NCBI GenBank assembly: GCA_003152795.1
Contig: PMBA01000224.1
Span: 38,584-43,678 of the forward strand
Reading direction: 5' to 3'
Source of the DNA: Acidobacteriaceae bacterium
GTDB lineage: Bacteria; Acidobacteriota; Terriglobia; Terriglobales; Acidobacteriaceae
DNA: 5,095 nucleotides
Below are positions 1 to 5,095 of the stretch, piece by piece (within the stretch, counting starts at the first letter, position 1; each line of letters starts with the position of its first letter). Under the pieces are notes generated by a model. It saw only the letters and a program-made list of their open reading frames with translations, did not search any database and had not been told where the DNA came from. The translations under genes and the position numbers were made by a program.

Positions 1-101
1 CTGGAAACTGACCTGGTAGTTCGCCACTCTACCGCTCCGCCCCGAAGTCGCGGGTTGGGCAGTGTCGACCTGCTACTGACGCGTACTCGCTAGAACTTGA
101 A

Positions 102-120
102 CCGCAGGCTAGAACTGCGG
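102..120 (-). other. Small stem-loop spanning the oxidoreductase stop codon
   Basis: CCGCAG (102-107) pairs perfectly with CTGCGG (115-120) around a seven-base loop containing the TAG stop. No T-run follows on the minus strand, so it is not a standard intrinsic terminator; it could be a weak transcript-end structure or chance. The loop overlaps one copy of a nine-base direct repeat, GCTAGAACT (89-97 and 108-116). Confidence 0.3.
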
Positions 121-1353
121 CACGATTGCCTTCGCTTCCTCCAGCGTGATCCTTTGCCCTCGGCGATATGACAGGTTGGCCATGTGCGCCGCGATCGCCG
201 AGCGATATCCAATCTCGGCCGGCGCATTCGGGGTCTTGCGCGTTCGTATGCACTCGATCCAATTCGACATGTGATCCTGGTCCTTTGTCTTTCCGGTGAG
301 CGCCGCTGCGCTCGGCCGGTTGGCTCGCTCCGGAGCGTAGCGCACAAACTCTCCTTCTTCGCCGTTCACCATGTCGGATTTCGCCCACCCATGTTCAATG
401 GTGCCGTCACTGCCCAGGATCCGCTCGCCCAACCCATAATGGCTGTTGCTGAACGTGGACTGCCACGTCACGACCATGTCGTTGGGAAAATCGAGCGTCA
501 CAGCAATCGTGTCCGGGACCTCCCGCCCGTCCTTCTCCGAGAAGACCCCGCCCGACATGTACGCCGCTGCCGGCACCGGCAAGTTGAGCGCCGTCATGAT
601 CCATGCCATCTGGTGAACCATGTTCTCGGTAACGTTCCCGCCAGAAAACTCCCAGAACAACCGCCAGTTAATCACCCGGTAAGGATCGAAGGGGCGATCG
701 GGACGGCCGTTGAGGAACGCGTTCCAGTTGACATTCTGCGGAGTACAGTCCGCAGGGACCGGGCGCACCCATTGCCCTCGTCCATGCCGCGTATTGCGGC
801 TCATCCACGATTCCACTTGGCTGACTTTTCCCACCATCCCGTCCCGAATCCAGGTCCTCGCATCGGCGAGCGCTCCTGAACTTTGAAACTGCAATCCGAT
901 CTGGACCACCCGGCCGGAGTCCTTCGCCGCCGCCAGACACTGCTCCGCCTCAGGTATCGACCAGGTCATGGTCTTCTCTGCATAAAGATCTTTGCCGGCC
1001 GACAACGCATCCAGAAAATGCCGGGCATGGGAGTGCAATGGGCTGGCCACAATCACTGCCTCGATGTCCTTTCTGTCGAGCAACCGGCGGTGATCGTCAA
1101 AAGTCTCGATACCGGGCGCCAGTTTTCTCGCTTCGTCTCTTCGTCGGCTGTAGATGTCCGCGATCGCTACCAGTTGCACTCCGCGGACCGCCACCACTTC
1201 CTGCAAAAGATCTTGCCCGCGATTCCCCACACCGATCATCCCGACCCGGACTCGGTCATTGGAGCCCAGCACCGTCGCGGGCGGATACATCAGAAACGCA
1301 GCCGCTCCCAATCCCGCCTGCTCCAGAAAATCCCGCCTCGTTTTCCCGCTCAT
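109..1353 (-). CDS. Tat-exported Gfo/Idh/MocA family oxidoreductase
   Basis: A 414-residue NAD(P)-dependent sugar or polyol oxidoreductase-like protein. Seen: a twin-arginine signal at the N-terminus (TRRDFL, residues 5-10, then a hydrophobic Ala/Gly/Leu stretch to about 23); a Rossmann nucleotide-binding loop GVGNRG at 41-46; the family's catalytic-lysine region as YAEKTMTW (124-131), where the usual EKP reads EKT; and a C-terminal catalytic segment with H247 preceded by E243, in place of the common DxGxH. The ATG at 1353 is chosen because GAGGAAG lies just upstream and it puts the Tat motif at the extreme N-terminus; an upstream in-frame ATG at 1569 would run into the preceding gene. It starts 14 bases after that gene's stop, so the two are probably cotranscribed. 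Family and export are well supported, as in Zymomonas glucose-fructose oxidoreductase, which is exported with bound cofactor. The substrate is unknown. Confidence 0.93.
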   Translation of the reverse strand: MSGKTRRDFLEQAGLGAAAFLMYPPATVLGSNDRVRVGMIGVGNRGQDLLQEVVAVRGVQLVAIADIYSRRRDEARKLAPGIETFDDHRRLLDRKDIEAVIVASPLHSHARHFLDALSAGKDLYAEKTMTWSIPEAEQCLAAAKDSGRVVQIGLQFQSSGALADARTWIRDGMVGKVSQVESWMSRNTRHGRGQWVRPVPADCTPQNVNWNAFLNGRPDRPFDPYRVINWRLFWEFSGGNVTENMVHQMAWIMTALNLPVPAAAYMSGGVFSEKDGREVPDTIAVTLDFPNDMVVTWQSTFSNSHYGLGERILGSDGTIEHGWAKSDMVNGEEGEFVRYAPERANRPSAAALTGKTKDQDHMSNWIECIRTRKTPNAPAEIGYRSAIAAHMANLSYRRGQRITLEEAKAIVPQF

Positions 1354-1367
1354 ATTCTTCCTCGAGT

Positions 1368-2507
1368 TCAATCTTGGTTCACGCCCTTCAGCGCCCCAGC
1401 TTCTTGCAATATCTTCTTCATCCCCGACCAGCTTTGCCGCGATGACCGTTCCGGAGTGCCACCCCCATCCCAGTGCGTCTCCAGACTCACCGCGCGGTGG
1501 TAGCCATCGCGTTTGAGCGCCTTGAACTGTCCCACCCAGTCGACGATTCCGCGGCCCATCGCTTCCCATTCATATTCTTTGCCGCGCTTGACCGTGTCCT
1601 TGCAATGGCAGTGGCCGATCCGATCCTTGGGCAGCACCTCATATCCGTTGGGATAGGGCTTCTCGCCGCAAGCCGCTGCGTTCGCCGGATCCCAGTTCAA
1701 CATCAAATGCGCCGACTGCACTGCCTCCAACACCTTCGCCGCTTCCGCTCCGGTTGATGTATTGCACGACTCTTCATTCTCCAGCAGCAGCGTGATGCCT
1801 TTCTTCCCGGCCTTTTCCGCTGCTTCCCGCAGCCGGTCGTTGATCGCGGCACGATAAGGCTTTTGATCCTGAAGCCGCCAGAAATCGAAGCATCGCACAC
1901 GATCGGTCTCAAACACTGCTGCCGCGTGCAGGGCGCGCTCCCATACCTCGTCCTGCTGCCCGTAAGTGAAGCCCGCTTTGAACTCGTCGCGCTGACTGTA
2001 TTTCGATTGGGGGGCGCCCGGCCAATCTACCTTGAACAGCGGGCTGGCAATGTCCGTTACCCGCAATCTGTACTTTTGCAGAATTAGTCGCGCTTCCGCG
2101 AGTTCATTCGAATCAAGGCTCAAGACATTCTTATTCCACAAGTCCCGCAGCTCCACCCACTCCATCCCGAATTCACGCGCGGCTACTTCGCAAGCGCGGC
2201 CAAAATCCTGCGCGATCTCGTCACTGATCACGCCCACTCGGAATGTCGAAGAGATGAGGTCAGTTGGAACTTCGGACGGGCGGGCCTCCGGCCCGTCTCC
2301 TTCTGATTCGGACAGGATCGTCTGCGGAGAAACTGCGGCAATCGCAGTCCGAACCAACCCTCGGAAGGCGCACATGCTGGCTGCCGCGCCTCCGATCCCG
2401 GCGATAAACCGGCGACGCGAAATTCGCCCACACTCGTTCCCCGCTAAATCCTCAGTGGCGCGATGCTGGCCGGTTGGACGGATCCTTCGAACTCCAGGAG
2501 TTGACAT
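1368..2507 (-). CDS. Tat-exported sugar phosphate isomerase/epimerase-like TIM-barrel protein
   Basis: A 379-residue protein of the xylose isomerase-like TIM-barrel (AP endonuclease 2 fold) superfamily, which isomerises, epimerises or cleaves sugars with a divalent metal. Seen: a Tat motif SRRRF at 30-34 followed by a Gly/Ala-rich hydrophobic stretch; a polar linker at about 60-88; then the barrel, opening with RVGVISDEI (90-98). Probable metal ligands fall in the expected order: E243 (LLENE), D273 (NWDPAN), H301 (HCHCKD) and E343 (SLETHW). The ATG at 2507 is preferred because AGAGG lies 7 bases upstream. The in-frame ATG at 2594 and TTG at 2621 have no properly spaced site and would push the Tat motif to residue 60 or beyond. 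The gene sits directly before an exported Gfo/Idh/MocA protein, suggesting a shared substrate. The exact reaction cannot be assigned; a glycoside lyase role is possible. Confidence 0.9.
   Translation of the reverse strand: MSTPGVRRIRPTGQHRATEDLAGNECGRISRRRFIAGIGGAAASMCAFRGLVRTAIAAVSPQTILSESEGDGPEARPSEVPTDLISSTFRVGVISDEIAQDFGRACEVAAREFGMEWVELRDLWNKNVLSLDSNELAEARLILQKYRLRVTDIASPLFKVDWPGAPQSKYSQRDEFKAGFTYGQQDEVWERALHAAAVFETDRVRCFDFWRLQDQKPYRAAINDRLREAAEKAGKKGITLLLENEESCNTSTGAEAAKVLEAVQSAHLMLNWDPANAAACGEKPYPNGYEVLPKDRIGHCHCKDTVKRGKEYEWEAMGRGIVDWVGQFKALKRDGYHRAVSLETHWDGGGTPERSSRQSWSGMKKILQEAGALKGVNQD
2275..2297. repeat. GC-rich palindrome inside the TIM-barrel gene's linker
   Basis: GACGGGC (2275-2281) and GCCCGTC (2291-2297) form a perfect inverted repeat around nine bases. 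An alternative nested pairing CGGGCC/GGCCCG with a three-base loop (2281-2295) also exists. It encodes residues of the polar linker (around GDGPEARPSE) between the Tat signal and the barrel, where an insertion would be tolerated. It may be a dispersed palindromic element; only one copy is seen here. Confidence 0.5.
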
Positions 2508-2514
2508 ACGAGGG

Positions 2515-2519
2515 CCTCT
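2515..2519 (-). promoter_or_regulatory. Probable Shine-Dalgarno of the TIM-barrel gene
   Basis: AGAGG is placed seven bases before the ATG at 2507. It supports this start over the ATG at 2594, where the only purine-rich stretch touches the start codon directly. Confidence 0.5.
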
Positions 2520-2592
2520 GGCATTGTTCAACCGCCAGATCGTACCACCATCGGGAGCCTTGAGGAACGCGTCGTTCGCGAAAGGGCGCGCC

Positions 2593-2621
2593 ATCCTAAC
2601 TAGAGCACGAAGTAAGCACAA
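2593..2621 (-). promoter_or_regulatory. Weak candidate sigma-70-type promoter for the isomerase/oxidoreductase pair
   Basis: On the minus strand TTGTGC (2621-2616) is followed, after 17 bases, by TAGGAT (2598-2593). The hexamers match the consensus at three and four of six positions. Transcription would start near 2586, giving a leader of about 80 bases before the ATG at 2507. A promoter is expected in this gap because the preceding operon ends at 2715, but the match is weak and other placements are possible. Confidence 0.2.
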
Positions 2622-2643
2622 GGCGGTCGCTCTGCAATGCCCT

Positions 2644-2663
2644 GTTAGAAACGGTTAGAAACG
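2644..2663. repeat. Perfect tandem repeat, two copies of a 10-mer
   Basis: GTTAGAAACG occurs twice back to back, at 2644-2653 and 2654-2663, in the gap between the two gene groups and about 140 bases upstream of the TIM-barrel start. A 10-bp period places both copies on the same face of the helix, as in some direct-repeat operators. No regulator gene is visible nearby to support that role. Confidence 0.7.
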
Positions 2664-2714
2664 CGAGCAAGGAGGCGTCGTTCCAATTGCTCAGTCGCCT
2701 TTGTTCGTGACGAT

Positions 2715-3122
2715 CTACTCCGCCTGCTTGTCATGCTTCTTCAGAATTTCATCCACCAGAAACAAGTCGGTCAGGAGGGCCCGGAGATGAATGGAAGCGT
2801 TCAGATTATCGATCAACTGGGAACTGATGGTGGGCTGGGCCAGAACCAATTCAATGGCGGCTAGAGAATCGCGAGCGTCGCGGTCGAGCACCGCAAAGAA
2901 GGCCAAGTATTTTTCGGCGGGCTCAAGGCCTTCCTCTTTGACTGCCAGCGCACAGGTCTCGGCAAGATCCGTTAAGGCTTTCACGGCGCGCTGCAGGAAT
3001 TCACGGACTTGTCCACCCGATTTGCTGCCCTTATCGCTAGGGAGACCCTGGGCGGCGTAGGCCAGCATAAACTCGTAGCACTCTTCGACAGCGTTGCAGC
3101 GATTCGAAATCTCAGCCAGCAT
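2715..3122 (-). CDS. Unrecognised small helical protein, last gene of the molybdenum hydroxylase/cytochrome b operon
   Basis: A 135-residue protein that I cannot assign to a named family. It has no signal peptide, membrane helix or Cys-pair metal motif; the only cysteines are C9, C15 and C57. Composition suggests four or five amphipathic helices: about 1-26, 37-62, 67-95, 99-112 and 113-130, with a polar Gly/Ser/Lys break at 29-38 (SDKGSKSGG). The ATG at 3122 is supported by GAGGG seven bases upstream. It overlaps the 3' end of the cytochrome b gene by 11 bases, which argues for a real, translationally coupled gene. By position it could be an accessory, assembly or docking protein for the redox complex; this is inference from context only. 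Its TAG stop is followed by about 200 bases without a gene. Confidence 0.75.
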   Translation of the reverse strand: MLAEISNRCNAVEECYEFMLAYAAQGLPSDKGSKSGGQVREFLQRAVKALTDLAETCALAVKEEGLEPAEKYLAFFAVLDRDARDSLAAIELVLAQPTISSQLIDNLNASIHLRALLTDLFLVDEILKKHDKQAE

Positions 3123-4005
3123 CGGTCAACCCTCGGCCTTCGATCCTGTGGGGTATTGACGAAGAAGGCGAGTTGGACGTCGACGAAGAAGGTGTCTCGA
3201 CGGCCCATCGCCGGGGATCATGCTCTTGCAGATAGAAGTCGCGATCCATCCAACCGAAGATCATCGATTTCGTAATCGGGAGTTTCTCCGGACGGAGTCC
3301 AAAATAGACGTGCATCATTACCAGCGCAATCAGTCCCACTCCCGCCAATCCGTGCAGTACGTACATCAGGCCCCAGGTCATGTCGCCGAATAGATAAGGA
3401 TTCCGGGGGAAGAAGATGGTGCGAACGCGAAACATCATGAAGACGCCGGTAACGATCACCGACAGGCCGCACAGGATGATGACGCCGTGGAAAAGCTTGT
3501 TCTCCAACGGGTATTTGGCAAACTTCCGCGGCGGTGGCGCGGACCTTCCAAAGAATCGGAGAACCCTTCTGCGCGCATCTTCCACATCCGTTCCGTCAGG
3601 CCAGATCGACCAAAAATCCAGCCAGAAGGAAGCGTGAATGACGTGGAAAAGAATTGAAATAGTTAGGACGGCGCCGGCGATCCAATGATAGGTGACCCAG
3701 TTGAACTGGGTTCCGACCTTGGGCAGGAAGGCAGTGAATAACAGCGTCAACATGGAGGCGGCCATGATCCAGTGAAACATCCGCGCCACCAGCGAATGCC
3801 GGGGAATGTGCTTGGGTATTCTCGCAATGACTTCCGGGGAAGCATCGCCCGCAAATTCTTTCTCCTTGGCGAAATACCTCAGCCAAGTGGCGTGGGCAAT
3901 CAGAAAAAGCAGCCCCGCGATCGCCGATACCCAGATCAAGAACCAGGCAATATGGATCGGGACACTCTGCCCCCACGGATTCGTGGCCCAGGTTACGAAG
4001 CCCAT
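3112..4005 (-). CDS. Di-heme cytochrome b, formate dehydrogenase gamma-subunit-like
   Basis: A 297-residue integral membrane cytochrome b, expected to pass electrons between a soluble redox enzyme and quinone. Five hydrophobic segments are visible, at about 17-39, 77-95, 104-125, 171-193 and 209-234. Candidate heme-ligand histidines are H78 (RMFHW), H107 (TYHW), H218 (LHGLAG) and H232 (MMHVYFG), with H121, H124 and H173 also in or next to helices. The C-terminal region SMIFG...RDFYLQEHDPRRW (247-267) matches the end typical of FdnI-type gamma subunits. Compared with the four-helix FdnI (about 217 residues), it has an extra N-terminal helix and a Ser-rich tail (271-284). Basic residues at 43-75 and 144-170 suggest those loops are cytoplasmic. 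The start at 4005 has AGGAGG four bases upstream, inside the preceding gene, which it overlaps by 13 bases. The electron-donor enzyme is inferred from that neighbour. Confidence 0.9.
   Translation of the reverse strand: MGFVTWATNPWGQSVPIHIAWFLIWVSAIAGLLFLIAHATWLRYFAKEKEFAGDASPEVIARIPKHIPRHSLVARMFHWIMAASMLTLLFTAFLPKVGTQFNWVTYHWIAGAVLTISILFHVIHASFWLDFWSIWPDGTDVEDARRRVLRFFGRSAPPPRKFAKYPLENKLFHGVIILCGLSVIVTGVFMMFRVRTIFFPRNPYLFGDMTWGLMYVLHGLAGVGLIALVMMHVYFGLRPEKLPITKSMIFGWMDRDFYLQEHDPRRWAVETPSSSTSNSPSSSIPHRIEGRGLTDAG
3158..3194. repeat. In-frame 24-base imperfect duplication in the cytochrome b tail
   Basis: Two near-identical 13-mers, GACGAAGAAGGCG (3158-3170) and GACGAAGAAGGTG (3182-3194), sit 24 bases apart. 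Because 24 is a multiple of three, the protein tail shows a matching repeat, PSSSTSNS then PSSSIPH. This looks like an eight-codon slippage duplication in a disordered C-terminal tail. Confidence 0.6.
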
Positions 4006-5015
4006 GTCGCCTCCTCGACTCGTATTCCAACGATCGCGCGCTTCACCAGATTCCGCATCAGCGGGATCTTGTAGGCATTGAACTGCAACGGGACCGCGCC
4101 TTGCACGGCCAGTTTTCCCGCCATCTCACCCGTTGCCGCGTTCCTTGGCTTGCCGCGCACCGCATCTTCGACTGCTTTCAGGCGCAATGGGCGCGCGGCG
4201 GCGCCATTCACGGCGATTCGGATGCGCTCAATGGCGTCGCCCGATGTCACCATGGCTGAGGCTACATTCAGGAGCGGGAAATCCCAGACATTCCGGTCGC
4301 GTACCTTTTCAAAATAGAACTGCGCACCCGCCCATGTGGACGGAATACGAATGGCCGTCAGCAGGTCTCCGGGCTGCAGGATGTGCAGTCGCGTGATGTC
4401 AATTTCAGGACCGATGAAGTAATCCTCCGCATCCACCACGCGCTCACCTTTGGGCGTGCGGATGACGAACTTGGCGTCCAACGCAATCAGGGCCGGCGCT
4501 GAGTCGGAGGGATTCACTGCTACGCAGCGCTCGGCGTGCAGAATCGCATGCTCGCGGTTGCGGCCCTCCGGCGTATCGGCGTAGCAGATGTTGCCGCCGG
4601 CGCGGTAGCACGGCCAACCTCCGCGGTAATACCAGCAGCGCGTGTCCTGCGAAACATTTCCGCCGATGGTTCCCTGATTGCGGATTTGCGGCGACGCCAC
4701 GACTTCCGCGCTCTGCGCCAGCAGGCCATACTTCTGCTTGACGATGGGATGATTTACAACTCCGGTGAGCGTGGTCATGGCGCCGATCTCGATGCCATCC
4801 GTGGCTGCGCGAACTCCGCGCAGCTCCTCGATTCCGCTCAGATCGACAACAACCTTAGGCTTCCTGATTCGATCTTTGAGCCAGTCGAAGCTGTCGAGGC
4901 CTCCCGCCAGCACCCAGGCATCCGGTCCGTGTTGTTCGAGAAGCTTCTGCGCATCGGCTACGGAAGTCGGCTGATACAGCTCGAACGCGGCCATTACGTC
5001 TCGTATAACAGCCAT
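3993..5015 (-). CDS. Xanthine dehydrogenase-family FAD-binding subunit with probable [4Fe-4S] insert (PaoB/HcrB-like)
   Basis: A 340-residue medium (FAD) subunit of a molybdenum hydroxylase, carrying electrons from the molybdopterin/[2Fe-2S] subunits to an outside acceptor. Seen: an N-terminal FAD_binding_5-type domain with AGGLDSFDWLKD (37-48), IGAMTTL (77-83) and QIRNQGTIGGN (110-120); then C127, C136, C144 and C164, placed like the four cysteines that bind the extra [4Fe-4S] cluster in E. coli PaoB (YagS) and 4-hydroxybenzoyl-CoA reductase beta; then a CO_dehydrogenase flavoprotein C-terminal domain beginning near YFEKVRDR (234-241). Length is slightly above the usual 290-330 residues. The ATG at 5015 is chosen because AAGGAG lies four bases upstream; the ATG at residue 8 has no such site. 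There is no signal peptide, so it is cytoplasmic or co-exported with a partner. The substrate could be an aldehyde, aromatic or purine-like compound and is not decided here. Confidence 0.93.
   Translation of the reverse strand: MAVIRDVMAAFELYQPTSVADAQKLLEQHGPDAWVLAGGLDSFDWLKDRIRKPKVVVDLSGIEELRGVRAATDGIEIGAMTTLTGVVNHPIVKQKYGLLAQSAEVVASPQIRNQGTIGGNVSQDTRCWYYRGGWPCYRAGGNICYADTPEGRNREHAILHAERCVAVNPSDSAPALIALDAKFVIRTPKGERVVDAEDYFIGPEIDITRLHILQPGDLLTAIRIPSTWAGAQFYFEKVRDRNVWDFPLLNVASAMVTSGDAIERIRIAVNGAAARPLRLKAVEDAVRGKPRNAATGEMAGKLAVQGAVPLQFNAYKIPLMRNLVKRAIVGIRVEEATWAS
4010..4015 (-). promoter_or_regulatory. Shine-Dalgarno of the cytochrome b gene, inside the FAD-subunit coding sequence
   Basis: AGGAGG lies four bases before the ATG at 4005 and is read at the same time as the Glu-Glu-Ala codons near the FAD subunit's C-terminus. 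It fixes the cytochrome b start and suggests ribosomes finishing the upstream gene re-initiate here. Confidence 0.75.
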
Positions 5016-5019
5016 AACT

Positions 5020-5025
5020 CTCCTT
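5020..5025 (-). promoter_or_regulatory. Shine-Dalgarno of the FAD-subunit gene
   Basis: AAGGAG lies four bases before the ATG at 5015. It decides between that start and the ATG seven codons further in, which has no purine-rich site before it. Confidence 0.7.
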
Positions 5026-5039
5026 CAAACCTTCATCAA

Positions 5040-5095
5040 TCAAATGTGCGCCATCAGAGGATGCTGCATGGGTCGGCCCGCTTCGAGCGACGTCA
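5040..5095 (-). CDS. 3' end of an upstream gene (partial, probably another subunit of the same enzyme)
   Basis: The only minus-strand frame here that ends in a stop at a sensible distance from the next gene reads TSLEAGRPMQHPLMAHI then TGA (stop at 5042-5040), open to the window edge. The stop is 24 bases before the FAD-subunit start, normal spacing inside an operon. Enzymes of this family usually encode the [2Fe-2S] or molybdopterin subunit next to the FAD subunit, so this tail probably belongs to one of those. The 17 visible residues contain no diagnostic motif, so the family is inferred from position only. Confidence 0.45.
   Translation of the reverse strand, partial: TSLEAGRPMQHPLMAHI

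Larger units (their letters stand above)
2508..2714. other. Intergenic region between the redox operon and the sugar-enzyme pair
   Basis: About 207 bases without a supported gene. It contains the 10-bp tandem repeat, a weak promoter-like pair of hexamers and the TIM-barrel gene's ribosome-binding site. No tRNA, riboswitch or strong terminator was recognised. The TIM-barrel reading frame stays open back to about 2621, but the residues added there do not look like part of a signal peptide. Confidence 0.6.

Noticed and set aside
1..93. Open plus-strand frame from the window edge to a TAG at 91-93, a possible 3' end of a converging gene
   Set aside because: Thirty codons with no recognisable motif and many Arg and Pro residues; too short to distinguish from chance.
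184..879. Long plus-strand open frame of about 231 codons
   Set aside because: It lies wholly opposite the oxidoreductase gene, is rich in Arg, His and Pro as expected of an antisense shadow in GC-rich DNA, and shows no recognisable domain.
109..1353. Assignment of the oxidoreductase as a GH109-type glycosidase
   Set aside because: The Tat signal and fold would fit, but I see none of the GH109-specific active-site context that I can name with confidence, and the neighbour favours a redox or isomerase role.
883..1503. Plus-strand open frame of about 206 codons
   Set aside because: It is antisense to the oxidoreductase and the 3' end of the TIM-barrel gene, with no motif or coherent fold.
1354..1569. 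Longer N-terminus for the oxidoreductase from the ATG at 1569
   Set aside because: It would overlap the TIM-barrel gene by some 200 bases and bury the Tat motif at about residue 78; the ATG at 1353 has a good ribosome-binding site.
2032..2658. Plus-strand open frame of about 208 codons
   Set aside because: It is antisense to the TIM-barrel gene, which has clear catalytic residues, and its composition is Ser/Arg-rich shadow-like.
2673..2700. AGGCG/CGCCT inverted repeat after the 135-residue protein gene as a terminator
   Set aside because: Only five base pairs with an 18-base loop and no T-run on the minus strand.

Overview
All recognisable genes in this window lie on the minus strand, so gene order runs from high to low coordinates. 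Moderately GC-rich DNA, short or overlapping gene junctions, purine-rich Shine-Dalgarno sites and paired Tat-exported sugar-oxidoreductase/isomerase-like proteins fit a soil-type bacterium. Acidobacteriota is my best guess, with Verrucomicrobiota or Planctomycetota possible. This assignment is inference from protein style; no marker gene is present.

Right part (about 2715-5095): a tightly packed operon. It begins with the last codons of a truncated upstream gene (5040-5095). Next comes the FAD-binding subunit of a xanthine-dehydrogenase-family molybdenum hydroxylase (3993-5015), which carries four cysteines placed like those of the PaoB/HcrB [4Fe-4S] insert. A five-helix di-heme cytochrome b resembling the formate dehydrogenase gamma subunit follows (3112-4005), then an unrecognised helical 135-residue protein (2715-3122). 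The last three genes overlap by 13 and 11 bases, so translation is probably coupled. The simplest reading is a molybdenum hydroxylase whose electrons pass through FAD and Fe-S to a membrane cytochrome b and the quinone pool. The molybdopterin and [2Fe-2S] subunits would lie beyond the right edge.

Middle (2508-2714): about 207 bases without a convincing gene. It holds a perfect 10-bp tandem repeat and a weak promoter-like sequence, and probably separates two transcription units.

Left part (109-2507): a two-gene unit with a 14-base gap. A Tat-signal TIM-barrel protein of the sugar phosphate isomerase/epimerase family (1368-2507) precedes a Tat-signal Gfo/Idh/MocA oxidoreductase (109-1353). Both appear to be exported folded. 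They may act on one sugar or glycoside outside the cytoplasm, as oxidation plus isomerisation or elimination. The first 108 bases hold no supported gene, only a small hairpin and a short direct repeat next to the oxidoreductase stop codon.
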